Position numbers and translations under genes: made by a program. DNA of 64,000 nt from Clostridium hydrogeniformans DSM 21757 (GTDB lineage Bacteria > Bacillota > Clostridia > Clostridiales > Clostridiaceae). The stretch covers positions 62,001 to 126,000 of the forward strand of contig NZ_JMLJ01000008.1 in the NCBI RefSeq assembly GCF_000686705.1. The letters run 5' to 3'. The notes beneath the pieces are model-generated. The model was given only the letters and a program-made list of their open reading frames with translations. It was not told where the DNA came from and ran no database searches. Positions 44,033 through 53,988 of the stretch are shown in pieces (the stretch's first letter is position 1; the number at the start of each line of letters is the position of its first letter).

Positions 44033-46003
44033 ATGGTGAATGAACTAATATTTGCCTTAGATATAGGAACAAGATCTATTATAGGCACTGTAGGAAAAAT
44101 AGTGGATAATAAATTTCAAGTAGTTTATGAATGTTATAAGGAACATGAAGAAAGATCTATGATAGATGGACAAATACATGATATAGATTTAGTGGCGAAA
44201 TCTGTTAGGTTTGTAAAAGAGGATATAGAAAAAAATATAGAAAAGAAATTGACTAATGTATCAATAGCTGCAGCAGGAAGATTTTTAAGAACTTCTATAA
44301 GTAAGGCTTCAGTAGGACTTAGTGAAGATAAGGAAATAGATAAGGATAGCATAAGAAGTCTAGAGCTTACTGCAGTGAGGAATGCAGAGGAGGCAGTTTT
44401 TTCCTCTTCAAAGGGGAAATTATATTGTGTTGGATATTCAGTAAAAAATTATTATTTAAATGGATATTTAATGTCAAATCTTTTATCCCATAAGGGGGAA
44501 GAAGCAGCTGTTGAGGTTATAGCAACCTTTCTTCCAAGATCTGTGGTTGATTCTTTATATGCAGTTATGAATAAGGTAGATTTAACAGTTACAAATATAA
44601 CATTGGAGCCTATAGCAGCCATAGAGGCTGTAATACCTAAAAGTCTTAGACTTCTTAATATAGGTCTTATAGATATAGGGGCAGGAACATCTGATATAGC
44701 AATATCAAGTGCTAATACAATTAGTGCCTATGGAATGGTTCCTATGGCAGGAGATGAAATTACTGAAGCTTTAGCGCAAAACTATTTAGTAGATTTTAAC
44801 ATGGCAGAAAACATGAAAAAGCAGTGTTTAACTAAAGATGAAATAACTTATACAGATGTTTTAGGCCTTGAAAATAGTGTGAGCAGAGAAAATATAATAA
44901 AGGTTATAGAGCCAGTAGTTCATAAAATATCCCATGAAATAGCTATAAAAGTTCTAGAACTTAATGGAGAAAAACCACCCAATGCATTGTTTTTAGTAGG
45001 AGGAGGAGCTCATACCCCAGGAATTAAAGAGGCACTTAGTAAAGAAATAGGACTTCCTATTGAAAGAATTGCAATTAAGGGACGTGAAGGAGTAACAGAT
45101 TGCCTAAGTGAAGATAATTCCTTAGGAAGTATTGGAGTAACGGTACTTGGAATAGCTCTAGTATCTATAAAGAACTTAGGAAATGATTTTATTGATGTGA
45201 TACTTGATGGCAATGTGGTTAGCTTGTTTAATTCTCACAAGAATAAGGTTATGGATGTGCTTCTTCAAGGAGGGGTTAATCCAAAGGTTCTCATAGGAAA
45301 AAATGGTAAGAACTTAAAATTTAAAATAAATGGAGTAAATAGGGTGATGTTTGGGACCTTAGGACAGAATGCTAAAATAAGAGTAAATGGTAAAGAGGCA
45401 TCCTTAGAAGATGAGGTTAGAGAAGGCGATATAATAGACCTTATACCAGCAGTGGATGGGGAAGGTGGTTCTAGCAAAATAGTAGATCATGTTAAAAATA
45501 TTTATTCAACTAGGTTTACGTTAAATGAAGAAGAAGCAGAGCTTACTCCATTAAGCTTTCTAAATGGACATAGGGTATCCCTGTTTAAAGAAATATTACC
45601 TATGGAAGAGATAGAAATTAGATATCCTAAAACAGTAGGAGATTTAAGGAAGTACTATATAGACAGAGATCAAATGGTATTAAATGAAGGAAAAGAGTTA
45701 GATGATAATTATGTAATAAATGATGGGGATTCGCTACATTATAGTTCTAAAGAGGTAGCTAAGGAAATTCATATTTCTAAGGATAAAGATAATAAATATG
45801 ATGAGAAACTTAAAGTTGTAATAAATGGAAAGGAAACTATATTAAGAGGAAAAAAAGAATATATTTTTGTAGATATATTTGATTTTATAGACTTTGATTT
45901 ATCAGAGGCAAAAGGAAATATAGTTTTAGAGAACAATGGAAAGGGAGCTAATTATTATGATATTCTTAAAGAAGGGGATATGATAAATATATACTGGAAA
46001 TAA
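44033..46003 (+). CDS. FtsA/PilM-like actin-fold ATPase with beta-grasp tail
   Basis: 656 residues. The first about 390 residues form an actin-like ATPase: phosphate-1 LIFALDIGTRSIIGTV, phosphate-2 IGLIDIGAGTSDIAI and adenosine motif LFLVGGGAHTPGI, as in FtsA and PilM. The last about 260 residues carry two ubiquitin/ThiS-like segments (KINGVNRVMFGTLGQNAKI and VVINGKETILRGKKEY with the C-terminal EGDMINIYWK). It is not in a division gene cluster (no ftsZ next to it), so it is likely a paralogue. ATG at 44033 has GAGGG; TTG at 44027 is an alternative. Confidence 0.88.
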   Translation: MVNELIFALDIGTRSIIGTVGKIVDNKFQVVYECYKEHEERSMIDGQIHDIDLVAKSVRFVKEDIEKNIEKKLTNVSIAAAGRFLRTSISKASVGLSEDKEIDKDSIRSLELTAVRNAEEAVFSSSKGKLYCVGYSVKNYYLNGYLMSNLLSHKGEEAAVEVIATFLPRSVVDSLYAVMNKVDLTVTNITLEPIAAIEAVIPKSLRLLNIGLIDIGAGTSDIAISSANTISAYGMVPMAGDEITEALAQNYLVDFNMAENMKKQCLTKDEITYTDVLGLENSVSRENIIKVIEPVVHKISHEIAIKVLELNGEKPPNALFLVGGGAHTPGIKEALSKEIGLPIERIAIKGREGVTDCLSEDNSLGSIGVTVLGIALVSIKNLGNDFIDVILDGNVVSLFNSHKNKVMDVLLQGGVNPKVLIGKNGKNLKFKINGVNRVMFGTLGQNAKIRVNGKEASLEDEVREGDIIDLIPAVDGEGGSSKIVDHVKNIYSTRFTLNEEEAELTPLSFLNGHRVSLFKEILPMEEIEIRYPKTVGDLRKYYIDRDQMVLNEGKELDDNYVINDGDSLHYSSKEVAKEIHISKDKDNKYDEKLKVVINGKETILRGKKEYIFVDIFDFIDFDLSEAKGNIVLENNGKGANYYDILKEGDMINIYWK

Positions 46004-46018
46004 AGGAGATGTAATAAT

Positions 46019-47206
46019 ATGAGTAGTAATATAGATTTTTATAGAGAGGCATTAAAAGTAGAAGAGGAAATAATAGAAATAAGAAGAGACCTTCACCAGC
46101 ATCCAGAGATTGGGTTTGAGGAGTTTAGAACTAGCGGAAAAATTAAAGAGTTTTTAGATAGGGAAGGAATACCATATAAGGAGGTTGCAGGCACAGGAGT
46201 GTGTGCAATTATAGAAGGAAAGGAAGAAGGAAAAACCATAGCCTTAAGGGGAGATATTGATGCTCTTCCCCTTGAAGATAAGAAGGATACTGTTTATAAA
46301 TCTAAGGTTCAGGGTAAAATGCATGCTTGCGGTCACGATGCTCATACTTCAATACTTCTTGGGGCAGCAAAAATATTAAATAGTCATAAAGATAAGCTAA
46401 AAGGAAATGTTAAGCTATTGTTTGAGCCAGCAGAAGAAACTGTTGGAGGAGCAAGATTTATGATAAAAGAAGGGGTTTTAGAGAATCCTTATGTAGACTG
46501 TGTCCTTGGATTACATGTGGCAGAACAGATAGAAGTAGGAAAGGTTGGTATTAAGTATGGAGTATTTAACGCTGCATCTAATCCCTTTACTATTAAAATA
46601 AAAGGAAAGGGAGGCCATGGAGCTCATCCAGAGGATACCATAGATCCTATAGTAATAGCTTGTCATGTAGTTACAGCACTACAAACTATAGTATCAAGAG
46701 AAATAGCTCCAGTATATCCAGGGGTGGTAACAGTTGGAGCTATACATGGAGGAACGGCTCAAAATATAATCCCTTCTGAGGTTGAAATTAAAGGGATTAT
46801 GAGAACTTTAACAAAGGAAGATAGAGAGCTTGTTAAAAGAAGACTTGTGGAAATAACAGAGGGAATATGTAAGGCTATGAGAGGAGACTCAGAGATAGAT
46901 ATAGAAGAGAGTTATCCATGCCTTTACAATGATGATAGCATGATGGAGCATTTAAAGATTTCTGCAGAGAAGATTTTAGGAGAAGAAAATATTAATATTT
47001 TAGAACATCCAAGTATGGGAGTTGAAAGCTTTGCATACTTTTCCAATGAAAGACCTAGTGCTTTCTACTTTTTAGGAGTTCAAAATAAGGATAAGGGGAT
47101 AGTAAATCCAGCCCATGGTTGTTATTTTGATATAGATGAAAAAAGCCTTTCTTTAGGAATAGCAATACAATGCAGGGCAGCTTTTGACTATTTGACAAGT
47201 AACTAA
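46019..47206 (+). CDS. M20 family amidohydrolase
   Basis: Zinc or manganese aminoacylase/carboxypeptidase of 395 residues. Seen are HPEIGFEEF, ALRGDIDALPLED, HACGHDAHTS, LLFEPAEETVGGA, and GGHGAHPEDTIDP in the lid domain, typical of N-acetyl-amino acid and hippurate hydrolases. The start is 15 bp after the FtsA-like stop, so they share a transcript. Substrate not determined. A GC-rich hairpin follows directly. Confidence 0.93.
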   Translation: MSSNIDFYREALKVEEEIIEIRRDLHQHPEIGFEEFRTSGKIKEFLDREGIPYKEVAGTGVCAIIEGKEEGKTIALRGDIDALPLEDKKDTVYKSKVQGKMHACGHDAHTSILLGAAKILNSHKDKLKGNVKLLFEPAEETVGGARFMIKEGVLENPYVDCVLGLHVAEQIEVGKVGIKYGVFNAASNPFTIKIKGKGGHGAHPEDTIDPIVIACHVVTALQTIVSREIAPVYPGVVTVGAIHGGTAQNIIPSEVEIKGIMRTLTKEDRELVKRRLVEITEGICKAMRGDSEIDIEESYPCLYNDDSMMEHLKISAEKILGEENINILEHPSMGVESFAYFSNERPSAFYFLGVQNKDKGIVNPAHGCYFDIDEKSLSLGIAIQCRAAFDYLTSN

Positions 47207-47228
47207 AATAATATTATGCTTATACAAT

Positions 47229-47254
47229 GGGCGCTTTATGTAAATATAGCGCCC
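47229..47254 (+). other. GGGCGCT hairpin before pseudouridine synthase gene
   Basis: GGGCGCT (47229-47235) pairs perfectly with AGCGCCC (47248-47254), an unusually GC-rich stem for this genome, just before the ribosome site AGGAGTGG. It may be a partial terminator or mRNA stability element. Confidence 0.55.
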
Positions 47255-47283
47255 GAAAAAATGAAGAATTAGGAGTGGTTGAC

Positions 47284-48264
47284 TTGAGAATAGTAATTGG
47301 ACCCAATGAAGCAGCTCAAAGGTTAGATAAATTTTTAAGAAAATTATTAAAGGACGTTCCTTTAAGTGCTATATATAAAGCTCTAAGAAAAGGGGACATA
47401 AAGGTAAATGGTAAAAAAGGAAATGAAAAATATTCACTTTGTGAAGGTGATGAGGTTTTTATAAAGTACATACAAACTGATTCTTCTGAAAGAAAAAAAG
47501 AAAAAGAAGAAGAACTTAAAAAATTAAAAGATATTAATACAAATTTTAAGGTTACTTATGAGGATGAAAATGTATTATTAATAGAAAAGTGGCCGGGAGT
47601 TCTTGTTCATTCAGATAAGAAAAAGGGAGACACAACCCTTACTGATTATGTTCTTTCTTATCTTCATGAAAAGGGAGACTATACTCCAGAAAAGGAGATA
47701 ACATTTACCCCAGCACCATGTAACAGGTTAGATAGAAATACTTCTGGAATAGTTATGTTTGGTAAAAACTTTGACTCTCTAAAAACTTTAAATGAAATGA
47801 TAAGAGATAGAAGGGTTCAAAAATACTATGTGGCTTTAGTTAAAGGAAGAATAAAGGACGGTATTTATACTGGGTACATAAGTAAGAATGAAAATAGTAA
47901 TACTTCAAAAATCTTTGATACAGAAAAGGCTAATACTAAAGAAATAGCCATGGAAGTAAAGACAATTAAAAGTAATGGGTTATTTTCATTTATAGAAATA
48001 GAACTAATTACAGGAAGAAGTCATCAACTTAGAGCACATTTAGCTCATCTTGGAAATCCTATTGTTGGGGATGAAAAGTATGGTGAAAAGAGGCTTAATA
48101 GTTTCTTCTTTAATAAATTTGGATTAAACTATCAATACCTTTATGCTTACAAAGTTGTTTTTAGAGACTGTCCTGAGAAATTTACTTATCTTCAAAATAA
48201 AACTATAGCAGAGACATTGCCTCCTATATTTAAGAAGATAAAAAAGGATGTATTTAAATTCTAG
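47284..48264 (+). CDS. RluA-family pseudouridine synthase
   Basis: About 326 residues. An N-terminal S4-type RNA-binding segment (QRLDKFLRKLL, KVNGKK) precedes the catalytic domain with VHSDKKKGD, the catalytic Asp in CNRLDRNTSGIV (RLD motif) and ITGRSHQLRAHLAHLG. Modifies uridines in 23S rRNA or tRNA. The TTG at 47284 has AGGAGTGG 6 bases upstream. The longer frame from 47227 would run through the GC hairpin and is rejected. Confidence 0.92.
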   Translation: MRIVIGPNEAAQRLDKFLRKLLKDVPLSAIYKALRKGDIKVNGKKGNEKYSLCEGDEVFIKYIQTDSSERKKEKEEELKKLKDINTNFKVTYEDENVLLIEKWPGVLVHSDKKKGDTTLTDYVLSYLHEKGDYTPEKEITFTPAPCNRLDRNTSGIVMFGKNFDSLKTLNEMIRDRRVQKYYVALVKGRIKDGIYTGYISKNENSNTSKIFDTEKANTKEIAMEVKTIKSNGLFSFIEIELITGRSHQLRAHLAHLGNPIVGDEKYGEKRLNSFFFNKFGLNYQYLYAYKVVFRDCPEKFTYLQNKTIAETLPPIFKKIKKDVFKF

Positions 48265-48285
48265 GAAAAGTTTGAGGAGATAGTT

Positions 48286-49902
48286 ATGAAAGAGCAATCT
48301 ACTACAAGGGGGTTTGCTGTACTTTCCTTAGCAGGAATATTGGTAAAAGTAATGTCACTTTTATATGTTCCTCTCCTAGTTAATATAGTAGGGGATGAGG
48401 GGTATGGAATATATTCAGGAGCTTATGTAATATTTACTCTTACATATGTTATGACAAACACAGGGATGCAAACAGCCATAAGTAAGCAAGTCTCTGAACT
48501 TATAGAATTAAATAATTATAGAGATGCAGTAAAGACATTTAAAATAGCAAGAAGCATCCTTCTTGCAGTGGGTATGGTTACCTGTATAATACTTTTACAG
48601 TTTGCTATGCCTATTGCTAAATTTACTAAGGGACCACAAGGATTTTTATCTCTTATAACTTTAGCACCGGCTATTGTGGTTACCTCTATTTTAGCAGCCT
48701 ATAGGGGATACTTCCAAGGTAGAAGTATAATGACACCTACTGCTGTATCTCAAATTTTAGAACAGATATTTAATGTTATATTTAGTTTAGGATTTGCCCT
48801 TTTACTTAGGAAAAATGGACCAGCAGATGGGGCAGCTGGAGGAACCCTGGGTACAGTGCTAGGAGCTTTAGTTGCAGCCCTATATCTTATAAAGAAGTAT
48901 AATGATAATAAAATTATTAAAATAAGTAAAAGTATAGATGAATTACAACCTAGAAGGCTAAGTAATAGGGAAATAGTAAGAAATTTATTTAGATACGGAT
49001 TTCCTATAACATTAAGTGCTATGCTTCAATATTTTGGAGCAGTTATTGATATGATTGTTGTTAGAGGAAGGCTTGGAGTAGCAGGATTTAATGAGGCAGA
49101 GACCAATATTATGTTTGGACTTGTATCAAAATACACAACCCTTATTAATGTACCTCTAACATTAATTGCAGCTTTATGTGCAGCTATTATTCCTGCAATA
49201 TCTAGGGCTTTTATTGTAAAGGATAGAAAAACCATAAGGGAGAAAATTGGATTTGCCTTTAAGGTAAGTTATATGATATCTATACCTTGTGCTTTTGGAC
49301 TTAGTATACTAAGCGAACAAATATATAAACTTATCTTTATGAAAAATTCAGCAGGATATGAGCTTTTATTTTTAGGAGCTATCGCTGTGGTGTTTACCTC
49401 CATAGTACAAATACAAACAATAATATTACAATGTATGAATAAATTATATGCAGTTTTAATATCCCTTGGACTAGGAATATTAGCAAAATTAGCATCTAAT
49501 TATTTCTTAGTAGTTATACCCCATATTAATGTTAAGGGGGCTATTGTAGGTACTATATTATGTTCTTTAATACCTATGATAATAAATCAAAGGATTTTAA
49601 ATTCTACATTGAAAATAAGGGTTAGCTTATTTAGATATGCTATAAAACCATTTATGGCATCAATACTTATGACAGTATTTGTATTTGTAACTATGCTAAT
49701 AACTTCTTCCATAGCAAATAGTATTGGGTCAGGCTATGTAATTACAGTTGCATTTCCTACAATAACTACAATATTAGTTGGAGCCTTTGCATATTCCTAT
49801 GGAATTATATTAACAGGAGGAATAACTAAGAAGGATATTAACTCACTTTCTCCAAAGATTCAAAAGGTAATCCCAAGATTTATGAGAAGAAGGCTAAGAT
49901 AA
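48286..49902 (+). CDS. MurJ/YtgP-like lipid flippase
   Basis: 538 residues, 14 hydrophobic segments, MOP superfamily. The start MKEQSTTRGFAVLSLAGILV, ending of helix 1 at VGDEGYGIYSGAY and PTAVSQILEQIFNVIFSL mark the YtgP/MurJ branch that flips lipid II in Firmicutes, close also to SpoVB. It is convergent with spoVB, so two related flippases face each other. The start is 20 bp after the pseudouridine synthase stop, likely same operon. Confidence 0.9.
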   Translation: MKEQSTTRGFAVLSLAGILVKVMSLLYVPLLVNIVGDEGYGIYSGAYVIFTLTYVMTNTGMQTAISKQVSELIELNNYRDAVKTFKIARSILLAVGMVTCIILLQFAMPIAKFTKGPQGFLSLITLAPAIVVTSILAAYRGYFQGRSIMTPTAVSQILEQIFNVIFSLGFALLLRKNGPADGAAGGTLGTVLGALVAALYLIKKYNDNKIIKISKSIDELQPRRLSNREIVRNLFRYGFPITLSAMLQYFGAVIDMIVVRGRLGVAGFNEAETNIMFGLVSKYTTLINVPLTLIAALCAAIIPAISRAFIVKDRKTIREKIGFAFKVSYMISIPCAFGLSILSEQIYKLIFMKNSAGYELLFLGAIAVVFTSIVQIQTIILQCMNKLYAVLISLGLGILAKLASNYFLVVIPHINVKGAIVGTILCSLIPMIINQRILNSTLKIRVSLFRYAIKPFMASILMTVFVFVTMLITSSIANSIGSGYVITVAFPTITTILVGAFAYSYGIILTGGITKKDINSLSPKIQKVIPRFMRRRLR

Positions 49903-49920
49903 AATTTATAATAAAGATAA

Positions 49921-49999
49921 AACACTAGGATAACTTAAATTTAAAAGAACACAAGGAGTGTTTTTTTAATATTAAGGGTATTCTAGTGTTTTTTATATT
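49921..49999. terminator. Nested terminator between flippase genes
   Basis: An outer stem (AACACTAGGATA with TATTCTAGTGTT) encloses an inner GAACAC/GTGTTT hairpin followed by T-run, between convergent flippase genes. Confidence 0.75.
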
Positions 50000-50016
50000 A
50001 TTAATTCCTTATTATG

Positions 50017-51537
50017 TTACCTATAATAAGAGGGGTTTTTAGTATTGTCTTTTATAAATATACCTATTAAAAAGAATGAAAATCCAAGGGCAATTATAAA
50101 TATATTTTTAAAGGTTCCAGTAATAGGTAAAGTTAAAGCAGATACAATCTTTAAAGAAAAAAAGCATAATACTCCTATAAGAATAGGAAGTACAATTTGA
50201 AAAAGAGAGAAATTAATTTTTATATGTTTATTTATTTCGTATAAATTTAAAATTAAAACAACTATAGCAGTAATCATAAGACTTATGCCATAGCCAAATA
50301 TGTTTATAGATGGAATAGAAGCTAATATAAATAATGAAGAAATCTCTATTAATGCTCCTATTATAGAATTTCTCAAAATTATGTTTTGTTTGCTTATACC
50401 ATTTAAAATGCTATAGGTTGTAAAAGAACAATAGCTAAATGGGGCACAAAGAGAAGCAAAAGCTATAAAAGGACCAAGATCCTGTCTTTTAAAAAACATA
50501 AAACCTAATTCCGTTGGAATAGCATTGCAAATAGCTAAAGTGCTAAGACCTAGGAGGAGAGCTATCTTAAGAACTTCCTTTATTCTAAGGGCAGCAGAAT
50601 CATAATCTTTTTTATTAATAGTTTGAGATAAGTCAGGAATCAATAAGGTGGATATGGATCCAACAACTATCATTGGGAAAAACACTATATTCATAGTCAT
50701 TCCTGTGAATTTTCCAATAAGTCCTAAGGCCATGGAGTATTCTATACCAGCTTTAAGGAGTCTTCTTGGTAATAATAAGGTACATAAAGCATCTAAAGCA
50801 GTGGTTAAAAAACCATTTAGGCATAAAGGTAAAGATATAATCAAAACATTAAAAAGTAGTTGACCACGACCATCTCTATTGGTGTGCTTTATATCCTTAA
50901 GCTTATATATGCTTTTTTTATAATATATATATAAGAAGGTTAGACTTATAAATTCCCCAATGCATAGTGCCAAGTAGGAAACTGTAACTAAAGTTGTCAC
51001 TGAGCTAAGTTTAAATATCATGGATATAGATATTATTACAGAAATTCTTACGGCTTTCTCGAAAATATCTATAATAGCTGGAACTAATATCTCTGATGTT
51101 CCATAGAAATATCCTTTTAATATATTAGAACAAGCTATAAAAACCATGGCTGGGCATGTTATTCTTATAGCATTTACTGTTCTTGAATCCTTTATAATAA
51201 AGGAACTTATAAAGGGAGCTAGAAAAAATACTAATATAGCGATTAGCACCCCCCATATTAAATTAAAAAAGAGGGTTGTTCTAATGGTGCTTTTTAGGTT
51301 GAAATAACTTTTTTCATCAAAATATATGGCTGATAGTTTTGATATGGCAGTTATTACTCCACCACATATAAGACAAATAAAGAGGTTATATATAGGCATT
51401 ACAAGACCATATAATCCCATGCCTTCTGCTCCTAAACTTCTGGATAATATTATAGAAAAGGTAAAACCTAATATACCAGTGGTTAAGTTAGAAGCAATAA
51501 GCATTAAGGAGTTTTTATAGAAGCTTTTGTTAGACAT
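50017..51537 (-). CDS. spoVB: Stage V sporulation protein B
   Basis: 506 residues, about 13-14 membrane helices, MOP family. The start KSFYKNSLMLIASNLTTGILGFTFSI and IILSRSLGAEGMGLYGLVMP are those of SpoVB, which is needed for spore cortex peptidoglycan and is mother-cell expressed (sigma-E in B. subtilis). AGGAGG start. The leader upstream contains a sequence complementary to this ribosome site (see findings). No strong sigma-E promoter was seen; GAATATT is present but the -10 is poor. Confidence 0.9.
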   Translation of the reverse strand: MSNKSFYKNSLMLIASNLTTGILGFTFSIILSRSLGAEGMGLYGLVMPIYNLFICLICGGVITAISKLSAIYFDEKSYFNLKSTIRTTLFFNLIWGVLIAILVFFLAPFISSFIIKDSRTVNAIRITCPAMVFIACSNILKGYFYGTSEILVPAIIDIFEKAVRISVIISISMIFKLSSVTTLVTVSYLALCIGEFISLTFLYIYYKKSIYKLKDIKHTNRDGRGQLLFNVLIISLPLCLNGFLTTALDALCTLLLPRRLLKAGIEYSMALGLIGKFTGMTMNIVFFPMIVVGSISTLLIPDLSQTINKKDYDSAALRIKEVLKIALLLGLSTLAICNAIPTELGFMFFKRQDLGPFIAFASLCAPFSYCSFTTYSILNGISKQNIILRNSIIGALIEISSLFILASIPSINIFGYGISLMITAIVVLILNLYEINKHIKINFSLFQIVLPILIGVLCFFSLKIVSALTLPITGTFKNIFIIALGFSFFLIGIFIKDNTKNPSYYR

Positions 51538-51599
51538 AATATCCTCCTAATTTTAAAGTGTTCACTTATAAATAATATTCTTAAGGAGGAGGGGATATT
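51538..51599 (-). promoter_or_regulatory. spoVB leader with ribosome-site complement
   Basis: The ribosome-site region (51538-51549) can pair with a C-rich AATATCCCCTCCTCCTTA on the minus strand (51582-51599) about 33 nt upstream. The rest of 51600-51869 is AT-rich with no gene. Confidence 0.4.
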
Positions 51600-51869
51600 A
51601 CCACAAAAGATTTGAAATTACTTTATAATTAGTTTATATTTAAATTGGGATAAAATGAATTAGGAAATAATTTTATAAAATTATAAATAAACAAGAATAC
51701 TTATTAGAAAATATATAGGTTGCAATTTTAAAATTATAACTAAAGATAAAGGGTAATGACTTTTTTATGCTTTAGTTGTATAAACTTTTATGGAAGATAT
51801 AAGAAATGAAATTAAAGTTTATATAATTTTAATAAATAAGTTCTTGAATATATAAGTGGGGGAAGTACT

Positions 51870-52427
51870 ATGATAAAGTGTTTAGTTTGCGGATATATAT
51901 TAAGGGAGGCTTCAGTAGATATCAATAAACATGCTATGCCAAGCTATAATAAGCCTTTAGATATTAAATATTGTCCATTTTGTGGAGTTTCTATGGAATG
52001 GTTTGGGGAAGAAGATAAAAGAGTTCTAGGAAGTGACTTAAATTTAGATGGTGATACAACAAAAATTATGGATCATGCTATGAAACTTGAGGTTTTTAAT
52101 GGGGATTTCTATAAGGTTGCTAGTGAAAAGTGTAGTAATGAAGAAAATAAAAGCTTTTTTAAGGCTTTATCAAATATTGAGTATACTCATGCTCATATTC
52201 ATAAAAGAATTATTGGAATTGAGAATCTACCTAAATTAGCGAATATTAGTTATGAGAGATTTAAGAAGGATGAAGATTTCTTAAAAGAAGCTATAAAAAG
52301 AGAGGAACATGCTATAAATTATTACAATAGATATTATGATAAGGTTTGTAGCAAGGAATTACAAACTCTATTTGAAATCTTATCTACTGTAGAAAAGCAG
52401 CATATAACTTTAGCTAGTGTACGATAA
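51870..52427 (+). CDS. Rubrerythrin-like protein with N-terminal zinc ribbon
   Basis: 185 residues. The N terminus holds a rubredoxin-like zinc or iron ribbon (KCLVCGYIL and KYCPFCGVS), and the rest is a ferritin-like four-helix di-iron domain (MKLEVFNGDFYK, EYTHAHIHKR, KREEHAINYYNRYY, EKQHITLAS) with ExxH pairs. This reversed order (ribbon first) differs from classical rubrerythrin, where the ribbon is C-terminal. Likely peroxide or oxygen detoxification. Strong terminator downstream. Confidence 0.85.
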   Translation: MIKCLVCGYILREASVDINKHAMPSYNKPLDIKYCPFCGVSMEWFGEEDKRVLGSDLNLDGDTTKIMDHAMKLEVFNGDFYKVASEKCSNEENKSFFKALSNIEYTHAHIHKRIIGIENLPKLANISYERFKKDEDFLKEAIKREEHAINYYNRYYDKVCSKELQTLFEILSTVEKQHITLASVR

Positions 52428-52544
52428 ATAGGAACTTAGTTTAGAAAGTTATAGTTTAAACTAAAGATTTACTTTACAATATATATTTTAAACTAAATAA
52501 AAAATATATATTAGGATTATAAGATTTATAGATGAAGACTCCTT

Positions 52545-52590
52545 AAAGAGTAGGTGATTAGAGGTTTAAATCACTTACTCTTTTTTATTA
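52545..52590 (+). terminator. Terminator after rubrerythrin-like gene
   Basis: AAAGAGTAGGTGATT and AATCACTTACTCTTT (one G-U) followed by TTTTATTA. Confidence 0.85.
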
Positions 52591-52675
52591 TATATTTTTA
52601 TAAGATATATAAGTAATTAAGAAGGGGTTTAGAAAATATATATAATTAATAGAGTAATAAAAGAGAGGGAGAGGG

Positions 52676-53974
52676 ATGAGGAAGGTTTTTAAAAATTTAT
52701 GGGGGATACTGATTTTTGTATGCTCAATATGCTTTATATTTATAATATCTAAAATATACTCTGCACCACCTATAGAGATAAAGGATAAAAAATTAGGCTA
52801 TGAGATAAAATTTAAGGGGCTTAAAGAACCAAGGGATATAACCTTAGATGAGGAAGGCAACATATATGTAGCTTATGAGAGTAAGCTTCAACGAATTGAT
52901 AAATATGGTAAGGTAAATAACTTATTGGAAAAAAATGAATTTAATATAGACTCCATAGTCTATTATGAAAACAACATATATATATGTAGCGATACTAGGG
53001 TTTATAAGTATGATATAGAAGATAATAGAACTACTATATTAATAAATGATCTTCCTAATATAGGTGACTATAATAAGAGTAAAATTATAGTTAATGAGGG
53101 GAATCTATATATTACTGTTGGAGCAGTAACTAACTCAGGAATAGTTGGAGAAGATAATCTTTGGCTGAGTAAAAGTCCATTTTCTCAGGATATAAGTCCT
53201 AAATCAATTTCAGTTAAGGGAAGGGAGTTTAAGGGAACGGGAGCCTTTACTTCTTATAATACAAAAAACACTAAGGGGCAAGTGATAAATGGAAAGATTC
53301 CAGGAAATAGTTCAGTTATTAAATATAATATAGAAGCTAATAAGCTATCTTTATATAGCTGGGGAATAAGGAACATAGAAGGAATAGATTTTAGTAGTAA
53401 AGGAAACATAATAGCTTCAATTGGAGGAATGGAAGATAGAGGGTCACGACCTATAAAAGGAGATAAGGATTATATATATGATATAAAAGAGAGTCTTTGG
53501 TATGGATGGCCAGACTATAGTGGAGGAGATCCTGTAACTTCTCCTAGGTTTAAAGGTAAGAATAATACAAGAGTAGAGTTTATATTAGAAAATCATCAAA
53601 CAGTAAATCCACCTTCTCCAATATATCAGCACAGTAATTTATCATCTATAAAGTCTCTTGCTATAGATAAATATGGAGTTTTAGGAGAGAAAGATGGTAT
53701 ATATTTTTATGATTATAAGGATACTATTATATATAGCTTAAGAGAAAAAACATCTATAATAGAAACTATAAGCCTTCCAGAATCAAAGAACATTAGCTTG
53801 AAGTCTAATAAAGAAGGATTAATAATTTTAGATAAAGATAAGGGTTTTATATATGAAATTAAAGAAAAATCTAATTTGGGATTTACTGGGGTAGATAAAA
53901 AATCCATATATATATCTTTACTAGTTATTGGAGTGGTTATAGTAGCTGTAGCTTTTAAAACAATAAACAGATAA
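52676..53974 (+). CDS. Membrane beta-propeller, sugar-dehydrogenase-like
   Basis: 432 residues. An N-terminal membrane helix (WGILIFVCSICFIFIISKIY) is followed by an NHL/PQQ-dehydrogenase-like beta propeller (PRDITLDEEGNIYVAYESKL, WGIRNIEGIDFSSKGN, WYGWPDYSGGDPV, PSPIYQHSNLSSIKSLAID) and a C-terminal membrane helix (YISLLVIGVVIVAVAF). The GWPDYSGG motif is typical of soluble glucose/sorbosone dehydrogenases, but PQQ is unlikely in an anaerobe, so it may be a non-enzymatic surface protein. It is followed after 14 bp by a phospholipase-C-fold gene, so the pair is an operon. Confidence 0.85.
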   Translation: MRKVFKNLWGILIFVCSICFIFIISKIYSAPPIEIKDKKLGYEIKFKGLKEPRDITLDEEGNIYVAYESKLQRIDKYGKVNNLLEKNEFNIDSIVYYENNIYICSDTRVYKYDIEDNRTTILINDLPNIGDYNKSKIIVNEGNLYITVGAVTNSGIVGEDNLWLSKSPFSQDISPKSISVKGREFKGTGAFTSYNTKNTKGQVINGKIPGNSSVIKYNIEANKLSLYSWGIRNIEGIDFSSKGNIIASIGGMEDRGSRPIKGDKDYIYDIKESLWYGWPDYSGGDPVTSPRFKGKNNTRVEFILENHQTVNPPSPIYQHSNLSSIKSLAIDKYGVLGEKDGIYFYDYKDTIIYSLREKTSIIETISLPESKNISLKSNKEGLIILDKDKGFIYEIKEKSNLGFTGVDKKSIYISLLVIGVVIVAVAFKTINR

Positions 53975-53988
53975 AGAAGGGATAGAAT

